Positions 34,275-44,011 of a stretch of DNA of 64,000 nt are shown here, in pieces. The stretch is from assembly GCA_947643145.1 (NCBI GenBank), contig CANRVD010000004.1, forward strand, positions 38,477 through 102,476, given 5' to 3'. A program made the translations under genes and the position numbers. The notes beneath the pieces were generated by a model, which saw only the letters and a list, made by a program, of their open reading frames with translations, did not search any database and was not told where the DNA came from. Position 1 is the stretch's first letter. Each line of letters opens with the position of its first letter. The stretch comes from an uncultured bacterium (GTDB lineage Bacteria > Bacillota > Clostridia > Lachnospirales > Lachnospiraceae).

Positions 34275-35687
34275 TTACACCGGATAAGCCTTATTTTCTT
34301 TATCTGCTACAGAACCATCCACCTTATCCTTCTGTGCCTCACGGTACTTGAAGAAATCCATCGCTACCTGTGGGAACAGAGCATAAGACAATACATCTTC
34401 ATCCTGCTGCTTGTACTGCTTCATTTCCTTTTCAAGCTCAGCAAGCTGCGGCTTAATTAAATCAGCTGGACGGCAGGTAATCGGAGTCGCATCCCCAATA
34501 CACTTCTTCTGAACCTCAGGGTCGAACGGCTTAACCGTCTGTCCAAACTCACCGGAAAGAAGCTTCTTAGACTCTTTTGTTACCATCTTATATCTCTCAC
34601 CGGATACTACATTCAATACTGCCTGTGTACCAACAATCTGGGAAGAAGGTGTAACCAAAGGCGGCTCACCAAAGTCCTTACGAACTCTAGGTACTTCTTC
34701 AAGCACCTGCTCATACTTATCTTCCTGTCCCATCTCCTTAAGCTGTGATACTAAGTTACTAAGCATACCACCCGGAACCTGATACATCAGTGTCTTGATA
34801 TTAACACCAAGTACCTTTGTATTCATCAGTCCGCTCTTAAGCGCTTCTTCACGCATTGGACGGAAGTACTCCGCAATTTCAGCAAGCTTTGCCTGGTCAA
34901 GACCTGTATCATAAGCAGTTCCCTTAAAGGCTTCTACCATAACTTCTGTAGCCGGCTGGCTGGTTCCCATTGCAAATGGTGACATTGCCGTATCAATAAT
35001 GTCACATCCAGCCTCCACTGCCTTCATATATGTCATAGATGCAACACCGGAAGTATAATGTGTATGAAGGTCAATCGGAATAGATACAGACTCTTTCAAT
35101 GCCGTTACTAACTCTGTTGCCTTTGCCGGAACCAAAAGACCTGCCATATCCTTGATACAAAGTGACTTTGCACCCATATCTTCAATCTTCTTAGCCATAT
35201 CCTTCCAGTAATCAAGCGTATAGGCATCTCCTAATGTATAGGAAAGTGCAATCTGTGCATGACCATTTTCCTTATTGGCAGCCTTAACTGCTGTCTCCAG
35301 GTTTCTGATATCATTCAGACAGTCAAAAATACGGATGATATCAATACCATTTGCAATCGACTTCTGCACAAAATATTCAACAACATCATCTGCATAGTGG
35401 TTATATCCTAAGATATTCTGACCACGGAACAGCATCTGAAGCTTTGTATTTTTAAAACCTGCTTTTAACTTACGCAGCCTCTCCCAAGGATCTTCCTTTA
35501 AGAAACGAAGGGAAGCATCAAATGTTGCGCCACCCCAGCACTCAACGGAATGGTATCCAACTTTATCCATTTTATCAATAATTGGAAGCATCTGCTCTGT
35601 TGTCATACGTGTAGCAATCAGAGACTGATGCGCATCACGGAGTATTGTCTCCGTAATCTTTAAAGGTTTCTTTTCCATCTCTGCCAT
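34275..35687 (-). CDS. oadA: Oxaloacetate decarboxylase alpha subunit / 5S-type carboxyltransferase
   Basis: 470 aa from the ATG with GAGGT upstream. TIM-barrel carboxyltransferase of the pyruvate carboxylase/OadA family moving CO2 between oxaloacetate and biotin: LRDAHQSLIATRMTT, CWGGATFDASLRFL, FRGQNILGYNHYADDV, catalytic Lys in SLCIKDMAGLL, metal ligands in IDLHTHYTSG, followed by the PYC_OADA conserved region (VPGGMLSNLVSQLKE, TPSSQIVGTQAVLNV). The biotinyl domain is a separate gene (36918-37280), as in transcarboxylase 5S subunits. Last gene of the operon. Confidence 0.95.
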   Translation of the reverse strand: MAEMEKKPLKITETILRDAHQSLIATRMTTEQMLPIIDKMDKVGYHSVECWGGATFDASLRFLKEDPWERLRKLKAGFKNTKLQMLFRGQNILGYNHYADDVVEYFVQKSIANGIDIIRIFDCLNDIRNLETAVKAANKENGHAQIALSYTLGDAYTLDYWKDMAKKIEDMGAKSLCIKDMAGLLVPAKATELVTALKESVSIPIDLHTHYTSGVASMTYMKAVEAGCDIIDTAMSPFAMGTSQPATEVMVEAFKGTAYDTGLDQAKLAEIAEYFRPMREEALKSGLMNTKVLGVNIKTLMYQVPGGMLSNLVSQLKEMGQEDKYEQVLEEVPRVRKDFGEPPLVTPSSQIVGTQAVLNVVSGERYKMVTKESKKLLSGEFGQTVKPFDPEVQKKCIGDATPITCRPADLIKPQLAELEKEMKQYKQQDEDVLSYALFPQVAMDFFKYREAQKDKVDGSVADKENKAYPV

Positions 35688-35752
35688 GTTATACCTCATT
35701 TCTGCCGCCACAATACGGCATATAAATTATTTGTTTGTTACTATTCACGTTC

Positions 35753-36901
35753 CTATACTCCAAATATTGCCATAAATACACCGGCAGCTACCGCTGTACC
35801 AATAACACCGGCTACGTTTGGTCCCATTGCATGCATCAGAAGGAAGTTTGTAGGGTCCGCCTCAGATCCAACCTTCTGGGACACACGTGCTGCCATCGGA
35901 ACGGCTGAAACTCCGGCAGAACCAATCAGAGGATTTACCTTGCCGCCTGTCACTTTACACATCAGCTTACCAAACAGAACACCTGTTGCAGTACCAATCG
36001 CAAACGCAACCAGTCCGAGTGCAACAATCTTTAATGTTGTGAACTTTAAGAATGCCTCTGCACTTGTCGTAGCGCCTACAGAAGTACCAAGCAGAATAAC
36101 AACGATGTACATCAGGGCATTAGAAGCTGTCTCTGCAAGCTGGTCAACCACACCACTCTGCTTAAACAGATTACCAAGCATCAGCATACCTACTAATGGT
36201 GCTGTTGTAGGTAAAATCAAACATACTACAATTGTAACAATAATTGGGAAGAGAATTTTCTCAAGCTTTGATACCGGACGAAGCTGCTCCATCTTAATCT
36301 TACGCTCTTCCTCTGTTGTAAATAACTTCATAATCGGCGGCTGGATAATCGGCACCAGTGACATATAAGAATATGCCGCTACCGCAATCGGTCCCATATA
36401 TTCTGTCTGTTTCAGCTTACCACACAAAAAGATGGAAGTTGGGCCGTCAGCACCACCGATAATAGAAATCGCTGCTGCTGCCTTATCATTAAAGCCCATC
36501 AGGATAGCGATCAAATATGCCGAAAAAATACCAAACTGTGCAGCCGCCCCCAAAAGGAAACTTGCCGGATTTGCAATCAGCGGACCAAAGTCCGTCATTG
36601 CACCTACCCCAAGGAAAATCAGGGAAGGCAGAATACTCCACTCATCTAACAGATAAAAATAATGCAACAAACCACCAACGCCATTGGAAGTGTCCTCAGG
36701 ACTTGCTATGATATCCGGGTAAATATTTACCAGAATCATACCAAATGCAATCGGAACCAGCAACAATGGCTCATAACCTTTTTTAATCGCCAAATAGAGA
36801 AAAATACAGCCTACCAGAATCATCAGGTAATTGCCAAGCGTAAGATTGGCAAACGCAGTCTGGCCTGCTAAATTCTCTAAGGTCGTAATAACATAATCCA
36901 A
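35753..36901 (-). CDS. oadB: Na+-pumping decarboxylase beta subunit
   Basis: 382 aa, about 9-10 membrane helices. Decarboxylates carboxybiotin and couples it to Na+ export. Conserved blocks: [20 protein letters not shown], the functional Asp in [15 protein letters not shown] (about residue 149), and the C-terminal [20 protein letters not shown] and [20 protein letters not shown]. Serves as the shared pump for either carboxyltransferase in the operon. Confidence 0.96.
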   Translation of the reverse strand: MDYVITTLENLAGQTAFANLTLGNYLMILVGCIFLYLAIKKGYEPLLLVPIAFGMILVNIYPDIIASPEDTSNGVGGLLHYFYLLDEWSILPSLIFLGVGAMTDFGPLIANPASFLLGAAAQFGIFSAYLIAILMGFNDKAAAAISIIGGADGPTSIFLCGKLKQTEYMGPIAVAAYSYMSLVPIIQPPIMKLFTTEEERKIKMEQLRPVSKLEKILFPIIVTIVVCLILPTTAPLVGMLMLGNLFKQSGVVDQLAETASNALMYIVVILLGTSVGATTSAEAFLKFTTLKIVALGLVAFAIGTATGVLFGKLMCKVTGGKVNPLIGSAGVSAVPMAARVSQKVGSEADPTNFLLMHAMGPNVAGVIGTAVAAGVFMAIFGV

Positions 36902-36917
36902 TGTCAGTCCCTCCTAA

Positions 36918-37280
36918 TTAGTTCAAAGTTGCCAATACTGCTCCTGCTTCTACGGAATCACCTGCTGCCACATTGATACTTGCAACAGTACCATCCTGTG
37001 GTGCAACTACTTCATTCTCCATCTTCATTGCTTCCAGAATTAAAAGAACTTCACCTTTTTTCACTGCCTGTCCTGCACTTGCTTTTACAGATAAAATCTT
37101 ACCAGGCATTGGCGCATTGACCTTAACACTGCCCTGTGCGCCTGAAGGTGCTGCTGCCTTCGGTGCTGCTTTAGGAGCTGCCTTTGGTGCTGCAGCGGCT
37201 GGTGCAGATGCTGCTCCTGTTCCTTCTTCTACTGTAACATCATATACAGTCCCGTTTACGGTAATTGTGTAATTCTTCAT
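36918..37280 (-). CDS. Biotin carboxyl carrier protein
   Basis: 120 aa from the ATG with GGAGG upstream. An N-terminal strand pair (MKNYTITVNGTVYDVTVEEG) is followed by an Ala/Pro/Lys hinge (APKAAPKAAPKAAAPSG) and a biotinyl domain with the biotin-Lys motif EAMKMENEV near residue 86. It corresponds to the 1.3S subunit of transcarboxylase or MmdC. The flexible linker lets it visit both carboxyltransferases and OadB. Not in a fatty acid operon, so it is not AccB. Confidence 0.95.
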   Translation of the reverse strand: MKNYTITVNGTVYDVTVEEGTGAASAPAAAAPKAAPKAAPKAAAPSGAQGSVKVNAPMPGKILSVKASAGQAVKKGEVLLILEAMKMENEVVAPQDGTVASINVAAGDSVEAGAVLATLN

Positions 37281-37414
37281 TCTCTTTTCCTCCATATTCT
37301 TTCCTAATGTGAGATTTCTCTCCAAATATAACCTAATCAATCCACGCACTTTGCGTATACAAAATTTATAGGAAACGAACAAAATTCTTGCCTTTTGATG
37401 CGTTTACTATAATA

Positions 37415-38116
37415 TTATGAACGGCGTACAATAGAACGAACGACCAGTCCGTCTGCACTTTCATTTTCACTGGCTGCTGCAATTGCTGCTGTAATAACGG
37501 CAACTAATTCCAAATCATCCACCAGATTTTCTTCTTCCTGAACAGGCGCAGCAGGCACTTCTGCTACTACCTCTTCCTGAACCTTCTGCTTATTCTGGGT
37601 ATTTCCGATAAACTTAAAGCAGCTAATCAGAAGGGAAATAAAGATTAATACAAGGAATACAATTGCCATACTCATGACAGTATTTAATCCTGCACGTCCC
37701 ATAATCTCGCCAATTGACTGATATTCCTCAGCCTTCCAGTCACTGATTTCACCATTCTTGTCATAGGTTACGGTAAAGACAAGCTTGCCGCCCTTCTCTG
37801 TCGTAACCGTCTTTGTAACAGATGCTGTGTCCGAAGCGAGGGAAAAACCGGAATCTACAATCTCTTTCATTGCCCCATGCTCTTCCTGCATCTTCACATA
37901 ATTTTCATACGACTCAGCCTGATCACTTGTCATCTGGTCTTTGTACTGCTCAACAGTAGCTGCAAAATCATAGCTGAACCACTGGGTAACAAATGCCTCT
38001 GCATTTTCTGACAACTTTTTCTCATTGAGGTTTTCATTTTCCCTGGTCAGGCTGCAGCCTGTTGCAAATATCAGGCAAGAAATCACGCAAAGCATTAAAA
38101 CTAATTTCTTCTTCAT
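37415..38116 (-). CDS. Sodium pump decarboxylase gamma subunit (OadG), lipoprotein-like
   Basis: 233 aa. Unusual layout: an N-terminal lipoprotein-like signal (LVLMLCVISCLIFATGCSLT), a ~120-residue extracellular domain resembling DUF3887 (FVTQWFSYDFAATVEQYKDQ, KLVFTVTYDKNGEISDWKAE), a membrane helix near residue 155, and the short cytoplasmic OadG tail. Typical OadG is under 100 aa; this is the extended Clostridia form. Anchors the carboxyltransferase to OadB. The domain assignment rests on visible pattern. Confidence 0.8.
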   Translation of the reverse strand: MKKKLVLMLCVISCLIFATGCSLTRENENLNEKKLSENAEAFVTQWFSYDFAATVEQYKDQMTSDQAESYENYVKMQEEHGAMKEIVDSGFSLASDTASVTKTVTTEKGGKLVFTVTYDKNGEISDWKAEEYQSIGEIMGRAGLNTVMSMAIVFLVLIFISLLISCFKFIGNTQNKQKVQEEVVAEVPAAPVQEEENLVDDLELVAVITAAIAAASENESADGLVVRSIVRRS

Positions 38117-38132
38117 ATATGCCTCTCCTCAC

Positions 38133-39566
38133 TTAGATTGTTCCATGCTTCTTACCAATTGGATATTCACTTTTAGAATATAACATCTCAAATGCATAAA
38201 GAAGCTGCTTTCTTGCAGATTCAGGCGCAATAACAGAGTCTACATAACCTCTTGCTGCAGCTGCATCTGTACCGGACTGCGCAGCAAATTCAGAAGCCTT
38301 CTGTGCCAAATCAACGCCGTCTTCCCCTGCATACATAATCTTTGCTGCCACAGAAGCATCCATCATACCAATCTCTGCATCCGGAAGTGCAAAGACCATA
38401 TCTGCACCAATATGCTTGGAATTCATAGAAATATAAGCGCTGCCGTATGCCTTGCCCACAATCAGGTTTACTTTGGCAACATCAGCCTCAGCAAATGCAG
38501 TTGTAAGCTTTGCTGCTGCGCTTGCGATTGTCTTTTCTTCCTCCACAGTAGTAGCGTATCCCTCTACATTTGTAAGGGTAAGAACCGGAATATTAAAGGC
38601 ATCACATTTCTGAATAAAGGAAGCAGCCTTTTCACAGCCTGCTGTTGTAAGGCGTCTATCAAACTTCTCTGTCTCTTTGCCATTTTCATCAAAAACTACT
38701 GTACGGTTTGCAACTGCTCCGATTGTCATTCCATCAAGGCAGATAAAACCGGTTACCATCTCCTTTGCATAACCAGACTTTACCTCCAGGAAGAAATTGT
38801 TGTCGCTGATATCTTCCAAAGCAAGCGCCGGGTCTGCTGTTTCTGCTGCGAAATCAGGTACCATGCGGTTTAAATCATCCATGCACTCATCTGAGAATGC
38901 CGTATCATTATTGTTTTCAGGAAGAATAGAAATCAACTCGCGAACTCCGTTCAGTAGCTCCGCCTCCCCTTCTACAACAAAATCAACCGTGGAAGCACCT
39001 TTTTGGAAAGCTGCAGATGCAGTATCAAGCTTCTCTGCATAATTTCCTTCTAATGTGTTTGGTGAATTCACAAAAAGCTTGCCGCTCTTTTCTTCCATAA
39101 ATGTGAAATCACTCATGGCAGCAAGGACGGCCACACCACCGCCGCAGTTACCAAAAACTGCACTAATCTGTGGAACAACACCAGATGCTTTTGCTTTCAT
39201 CTGATAAATCTTACCGAAGCCGGCAAGTGCATCCGTGGACTCCTGAAGACGCATGCCTGCACAATCAATCAGTCCAATCACAGGAACGCCTGTCTTCATG
39301 GCTAATTCATAGACATGTACAATCTTCTTTGCGTGCATTTCTCCAATAGTTCCGTTTAAAGCAGATGCGTCCTGACTATAAATATAGACAGGCGTATTCT
39401 GAACGAGTCCGTATCCGGTTATCACGCCATCTGCCGGTACTGACTTTTCCTGGATGTTAAAATCTGTGCTTCTCTTTGTAATGTTCGCACCAATTTCAAC
39501 AAAACTGTTTTCGTCAACTAAAGACACAATACGGTCTCTTGCTGACAAAGCATTCGTGTTACTCAT
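38133..39566 (-). CDS. Acyl-CoA carboxyltransferase (MmdA / 12S-type)
   Basis: 477 aa with two crotonase-like halves, of the methylmalonyl-CoA decarboxylase alpha, propionyl-CoA carboxylase beta and 12S transcarboxylase family: VPADGVITGYGLVQNTPVYI, GLIDCAGMRLQESTDAL, VFGNCGGGVAVLAAMSDF, FVNSPNTLEG in the first half; GMTIGAVANRTVVFDENG, NIPVLTLTNVEGYATTVEEE, GKAYGSAYISMNSKHIGAD in the second. Shorter than the usual 510-530 aa. First gene of the operon with carrier and Na+ pump. It may decarboxylate methylmalonyl-CoA (or malonyl/glutaconyl-CoA); the substrate is inferred. Confidence 0.88.
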   Translation of the reverse strand: MSNTNALSARDRIVSLVDENSFVEIGANITKRSTDFNIQEKSVPADGVITGYGLVQNTPVYIYSQDASALNGTIGEMHAKKIVHVYELAMKTGVPVIGLIDCAGMRLQESTDALAGFGKIYQMKAKASGVVPQISAVFGNCGGGVAVLAAMSDFTFMEEKSGKLFVNSPNTLEGNYAEKLDTASAAFQKGASTVDFVVEGEAELLNGVRELISILPENNNDTAFSDECMDDLNRMVPDFAAETADPALALEDISDNNFFLEVKSGYAKEMVTGFICLDGMTIGAVANRTVVFDENGKETEKFDRRLTTAGCEKAASFIQKCDAFNIPVLTLTNVEGYATTVEEEKTIASAAAKLTTAFAEADVAKVNLIVGKAYGSAYISMNSKHIGADMVFALPDAEIGMMDASVAAKIMYAGEDGVDLAQKASEFAAQSGTDAAAARGYVDSVIAPESARKQLLYAFEMLYSKSEYPIGKKHGTI

Positions 39567-39798
39567 GTTCAGCCCTCCAATATAGTATTATTTGACCTGG
39601 CAAAAGCCATTTAATAAAACAAATTTACACCAATTATAATTCTATCGCTTTTGGGAAAAAATAGCAACAACTTTTTTATGATTAACCGCCGTTCACCGTT
39701 ACTATGTGTTACTGTTCACTCCGCCTGGTAACAGCAGTCTTATCCTGAGCAATCATGTATACTTCACGTGGAATCCGCATAGGATAGTGAAAAAGTGT

Positions 39799-39820
39799 CT
39801 GTATTTTTCTTCGTAAAAAT
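39799..39820 (+). promoter_or_regulatory. Hairpin in the dacF leader
   Basis: GTATTTTT-cttcgt-AAAAATAC perfect 8-bp stem, about 28 bases before the dacF start. The 280-bp region between the divergent carboxyltransferase and dacF genes otherwise shows only AT-rich promoter-like sequence. Confidence 0.35.
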
Positions 39821-39847
39821 ACATGAAATATAGAAAAGAGGCTTATC

Positions 39848-41128
39848 ATGCAAAAAACTATCAGCTCTGTCCTTTTACTGCTCAGCCTTCTTCTGCTGGC
39901 TCTTTCAACAAGCAGTTCCGCCGGAAAGTTTCTCTCTGCATTCCCTCCATTTTGCAGTACCCCGGATGCCACGCTTCCGCAAAAACAGACCTATAGTGGA
40001 AAAGATTTCTCTCTTCCCTCCTCCAAAAGCACCCCTTCCGGAATGTATGCAAAGTCCTACTGCCTGATTGATGCAGATACAAAGCGGGTTCTCTATGGTA
40101 AAGACGAAAATAATAAAATGCCTATGGCAAGCACCACAAAGATTATGACCTGCATCATCGCCCTGGAAAAAGGTGATTTAAAAAGCAAAGTTCCTGTTTC
40201 GGCTTATGCGGCTTCCATGCCGGATGTCCAGCTAAACATGCAGTCAGGCGATTCCTTTTATCTAAAGGACCTTCTATATTCCCTGATGTTAGAATCCCAT
40301 AACGATACTGCTGTCGCCATCGCGGAACATATTGGCGGATCTGTTGAAGGATTTGCGGAACTGATGAACAAAAAAGCGGCCGAATTAGGATGCCATGACA
40401 CCCACTTTGTAACACCGAATGGTCTGGATGCCAAGGAACATTATACAACCGCCAGAGAACTTTGCATTATCGCAAGCTATGCCATACAAAATAAAACCTT
40501 TTTAAAGATTATCAATACGCCTTCCCACCAGTTTGCAAACTGCAAAGGAAGCAGAAAATATTCCGTTCATAACCACGATGCCTTTTTAAACAGCTATCCC
40601 GGTGCAATCGGTATCAAAACAGGCTTTACCGGAACGGCTGGCTACTGCTTCTGCGGCGCTGCAAAACGAAATGGCAAAACACTGATTTCCAGTGTCCTTG
40701 CCTGCGGCTGGCCTCCGAATAAAAAATATAAATGGAGTGATACCAAAAAACTGATGGACTACGGCTTTACAAACTTTGATACCGTTTCCCTGAAACGCCA
40801 GAAATTACCAGATACCCTTCCTGTCATAAAAGGCACAAAAAACAAGCTTTCCATAAAGCGTACCAATAAAAACCCCCTCACGCTTATGCTGTGCCGGAGT
40901 GATAAAATAACTACAAAACTAAATCTGCCGGAAACGTTAAAAGCACCGGTACGTCAGGGTGATATTCTCGGATACGAGGAGTACTACCTAAACGGGGAAC
41001 TTCTGTCCCAGTCACCTGTTATTGCAGGTGAAACTGTTCAGGAAAGAGACTTTGACTATTACAAAAACATTGTTAGGAAACTTTTCTTCTGGGATACGGA
41101 ACTGTCTGATTCACAGACTTACCAATAA
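39848..41128 (+). CDS. D-alanyl-D-alanine carboxypeptidase (DacF-type)
   Basis: 426 aa penicillin-binding protein that trims the peptidoglycan pentapeptide. N-terminal signal (SVLLLLSLLLLALSTSSSAG), catalytic motif STTK (MASTTKIMTC) near residue 98, SHN (SHNDTAVAIAEH) near 156, and KTG (IKTGFTGTAGYC) near 258, then the PBP5-type C-terminal beta domain. GAGGC ribosome site. Its stop overlaps the convergent CorA-like gene by 10 bp, and no terminator separates the two. Confidence 0.94.
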   Translation: MQKTISSVLLLLSLLLLALSTSSSAGKFLSAFPPFCSTPDATLPQKQTYSGKDFSLPSSKSTPSGMYAKSYCLIDADTKRVLYGKDENNKMPMASTTKIMTCIIALEKGDLKSKVPVSAYAASMPDVQLNMQSGDSFYLKDLLYSLMLESHNDTAVAIAEHIGGSVEGFAELMNKKAAELGCHDTHFVTPNGLDAKEHYTTARELCIIASYAIQNKTFLKIINTPSHQFANCKGSRKYSVHNHDAFLNSYPGAIGIKTGFTGTAGYCFCGAAKRNGKTLISSVLACGWPPNKKYKWSDTKKLMDYGFTNFDTVSLKRQKLPDTLPVIKGTKNKLSIKRTNKNPLTLMLCRSDKITTKLNLPETLKAPVRQGDILGYEEYYLNGELLSQSPVIAGETVQERDFDYYKNIVRKLFFWDTELSDSQTYQ

Positions 41129-42030
41129 CCTTTTCTTTTAAAAATTAGCAGACTGACGATTACAATAATAATACTGACACCGATTACCAAAGGATACGCA
41201 TACTGGCTGGAAAGCTCCGGCATATAGGAAAAATTCATGCCATACCAGCCCGCAATCAGAGATAACGGTAAAAAAATGGTCGTAACAACTGTTAACATTT
41301 TCATGACATCATTCTGACGGATTCCAATTTCCGACTGGTATACCTCCTGTACCTGCATTGCATATTCCCTCAGAAGCTTTGCTTCCTCCGACAGGCGGTA
41401 TACTCTGTCAGAATACATCCGAAAAGTATTTATATCTTCCTCCTCAAAAAACTTTTCCCGGTTCTCAATTAGCTCCTGCCCTATTTCTGTCAACTGGCTG
41501 TAATAATGATAGAATCTGGTAACCATCTTATTTATGCGAAGCATCTGAATGCTAAACCTCTCTGTTCTCCCATTCAGAACTTCTTCCTCCATACCTGCAA
41601 TCTCCTGCTCTATCCCTTCCAGAAAAATCAAATCGTCTACGATAAAGGACTGTAAAAAGTCATAGAGAAACCTCTCAATAGAATAATCCCTATATGTCTT
41701 CCCCTTTAGCAGCCTGTCTATCTGCTTATCCATTTCATTCTCCCGTTGCAGTAAAATCACCCGTTCCTTCTGAATATAAACCGCAAATTCCGTATTCCGT
41801 TCCTGCTTTCGTTTTGCTGGTATGCGAATCGTTCCGTAAAGAAAATCCCTGTGGCTTTCCATTTTACAATAATGCACAGAATCCACTTCATGCCAAATTC
41901 CAAACCGCTCTTTCCACTCCAAATCCTTTTGCCAGTCTTCCAGTGAAAGAACACAAACCCCGGTCAGACAGGAAAGAAACTGCTTCTTATCGACCTTGCG
42001 GATTCCGTCTTCCAATATCATATAGTACAT
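41119..42030 (-). CDS. CorA-like Mg2+/divalent cation transporter
   Basis: 303 aa. Long N-terminal cytosolic domain with coiled-coil helices (IERFLYDFLQSFIVDDLIFL, EQEIAGMEEEVLNGR), then two C-terminal membrane helices with the selectivity motif GMN in IAGWYGMNFSYMPELS near residue 264. The end is basic (IFKRKGYW). Forms a pentameric channel for Mg2+, Co2+ or Ni2+. Ends tail to tail with dacF, overlapping 10 bp. Confidence 0.9.
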   Translation of the reverse strand: MYYMILEDGIRKVDKKQFLSCLTGVCVLSLEDWQKDLEWKERFGIWHEVDSVHYCKMESHRDFLYGTIRIPAKRKQERNTEFAVYIQKERVILLQRENEMDKQIDRLLKGKTYRDYSIERFLYDFLQSFIVDDLIFLEGIEQEIAGMEEEVLNGRTERFSIQMLRINKMVTRFYHYYSQLTEIGQELIENREKFFEEEDINTFRMYSDRVYRLSEEAKLLREYAMQVQEVYQSEIGIRQNDVMKMLTVVTTIFLPLSLIAGWYGMNFSYMPELSSQYAYPLVIGVSIIIVIVSLLIFKRKGYW

Positions 42031-42152
42031 TCTGCTGCCTTTCTCCCTTCACTTTTTCAAATACCGCTTCTTTACTATAACCAATTTTCCACTTCGTATG
42101 ATGTTTTTATCAAATTTCCGTGTTTTTCAAAAGGAAAGGAGTACTCTATAAC

Positions 42153-43796
42153 TTATTGTGACTGCCAGCCAAAACTGTATTCTAACGTCTCATATAAAAC
42201 CTTTGTGTCAATTGGCTTGGCAAGATGCCCATTCATCCCTGCAGCCTCTGACTTCTGCCTGTCCTCATCATATGCATTTGCAGTCATTGCAATAATCGGC
42301 ACCTGCCTTGCATCCTCACGTTTCAAGCTTCGAATTGCCCTGGAAGCCTGCAGCCCGTCCATAACCGGCATACGAATATCCATAAGAATCGCGTCGATAC
42401 TTCCAATCTCTCTGGATGCAAACTCTTCTACACCCATTTTCCCATTTGCAGAAACAATAACATCTGCGCCCTTCTTTTTTAAAAGCTTTTTTATAATCAT
42501 CTGGTTCAGATTATGGTCTTCTACCACAAGAATCGTTCTTCCGGTAAAGTCAAACTCCGGTTCTGCCGGCATTTCATACTGTTTTGCATTGCGCTCTCTG
42601 GCAATTGGCATGGTAATACATACACAAAAAGTAGTTCCTTTTCCTAATACGCTGCTTACTGAAAGTTCACCACCCATTTTATCGATAATCCCTTTTGAAA
42701 TAGAAAGCCCAAGTCCGGTTCCCTGACTGGAAACCAACACTTCATTGCTCTCCTGTGTAAATGGCTTGAACATCTGCTCCTGAAATTCCTTGCTCATTCC
42801 AGCTCCGGTATCCTGAATGAGAAATTTGACATCCATTTCCTCTTCCCGCACCTGATTGAGAAAGGTAAATGCAACCTCACCACCGACCTCTGTGTACTTC
42901 ACAGCATTGTTCATAAGATTAAAGATTACCTGGTTTAACCGCATTTTATCCACAAGCATATCCGGCTGTCCGCCATACTCTTCTGTCCGGAATGTTATAT
43001 TTTTCTTTTCGCAAAGCCGCTTAAACATTGTTTTAACATTTTTCAGAAGTTCCTCAAACGTATATCTCTGTGGATGCAGAGAAAACTCACCGCTTTCAAT
43101 CTTTGACATATCCAATACATTATTCACCAGATTTAACAGATGCCTGCTGGAAAGACGAATTTCTTCTATATACCCCATAACTGCTTCATGATTATCTTTC
43201 TCTTCCTCTGCAAGCTGTGTCATCCCCATAATAACATTGATTGGTGTACGGATTTCATGGCTTATTGTTGACAGAAATTCCGACTTTGCATTATTTGCCT
43301 TCTCTGCAAGATTTAATGCATCCTCCAACTGATGCTGTTTTTCCCTCTCTTTCTTCATAATGTCATTAATATCCATACGGGTAACCAGAATAACATCCAA
43401 ATCTTTTCCATCATACGTAAAGCGAAGCTGTTTACGCCGGTTTTCCCCTTCGTCATACATATCATATTCAACAGAATAGATAGGATGCTTTTTTAACTCC
43501 TCTTCTACCCTTTCCAGTTTAATTTTATCTAAAAGCTGTCCGGCATCCTCTGGCTTCATGCTTTTGTAATAATTGCCAAGCTCTTTATCATAATTCACTG
43601 GTTCCATTGATTCTTTCCCATACCATCTCTCACTATGAATTACTTGAAAAGTTCTGGTATTGCCATAGATGACCCCTACCATTTCATAATCTCTTTTGAA
43701 AAGAGTACCGGTAATCTGGCTGATAAATGCTGCCGCACCTTCTCTATCGGTAAAATCCTTTTGCTTTTCTTGATTGAGCTTTCTGTCCTTTTCCAC
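42153..43796 (-). CDS. Hybrid sensor histidine kinase / response regulator
   Basis: 547 aa from a GTG with GGGAGG eight bases upstream; a GTG ten codons earlier has its ribosome site too close. An N-terminal PAS-like input (~130 aa, no membrane segment) precedes HisKA with FLSTISHEIRTPINVIMGMT, HATPase (LMNNAVKYTE N box, DTGAGMSKEFQEQMFKPFTQ, GTGLGLSISKGI G2 box), and a C-terminal receiver with acceptor Asp in AILMDIRMPVMDGLQASR and Lys in GHLAKPID. Cytosolic, with no obvious cognate output nearby. Confidence 0.9.
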   Translation of the reverse strand: MEKDRKLNQEKQKDFTDREGAAAFISQITGTLFKRDYEMVGVIYGNTRTFQVIHSERWYGKESMEPVNYDKELGNYYKSMKPEDAGQLLDKIKLERVEEELKKHPIYSVEYDMYDEGENRRKQLRFTYDGKDLDVILVTRMDINDIMKKEREKQHQLEDALNLAEKANNAKSEFLSTISHEIRTPINVIMGMTQLAEEEKDNHEAVMGYIEEIRLSSRHLLNLVNNVLDMSKIESGEFSLHPQRYTFEELLKNVKTMFKRLCEKKNITFRTEEYGGQPDMLVDKMRLNQVIFNLMNNAVKYTEVGGEVAFTFLNQVREEEMDVKFLIQDTGAGMSKEFQEQMFKPFTQESNEVLVSSQGTGLGLSISKGIIDKMGGELSVSSVLGKGTTFCVCITMPIARERNAKQYEMPAEPEFDFTGRTILVVEDHNLNQMIIKKLLKKKGADVIVSANGKMGVEEFASREIGSIDAILMDIRMPVMDGLQASRAIRSLKREDARQVPIIAMTANAYDEDRQKSEAAGMNGHLAKPIDTKVLYETLEYSFGWQSQ

Positions 43797-43949
43797 AGAA
43801 TCTTCCTCCCTCCTGCTTTCGTTCACCCCTCAAACATATCAACTCCACCGGACAAACGAGAAATGCTTTCTTTGCATTTTTCTTCGTGTGTTAATATTTT
43901 TTTCGCTGCACTATTGTCTTGTCTCATTACATATAATATAACACAAAAT

Positions 43950-43998
43950 AAAAAAATAGCATCCCTAACTTTAAAAAAATCAGGAATGCTATTTTTTT
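43950..43998. terminator. Bidirectional terminator after pdxT
   Basis: AAAAAAATAGCAT(c)CCT ... AGG(a)ATGCTATTTTTTT: about 16 pairs with one internal mismatch, with A and T runs on both sides, located just past the pdxT stop. Confidence 0.85.
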
Positions 43999-44011
43999 GG
44001 TACCCTTAATA

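Noticed and set aside
36973..37272. 99-codon plus-strand frame opposite the biotin carrier
   Set aside because: Generated by the Ala/Pro/Lys-rich linker codons of the real gene; it has no ribosome site.
40155..40448. 97-codon minus-strand frame inside dacF
   Set aside because: Antisense shadow of the DacF catalytic domain, whose motifs and ribosome site are clear on the plus strand.
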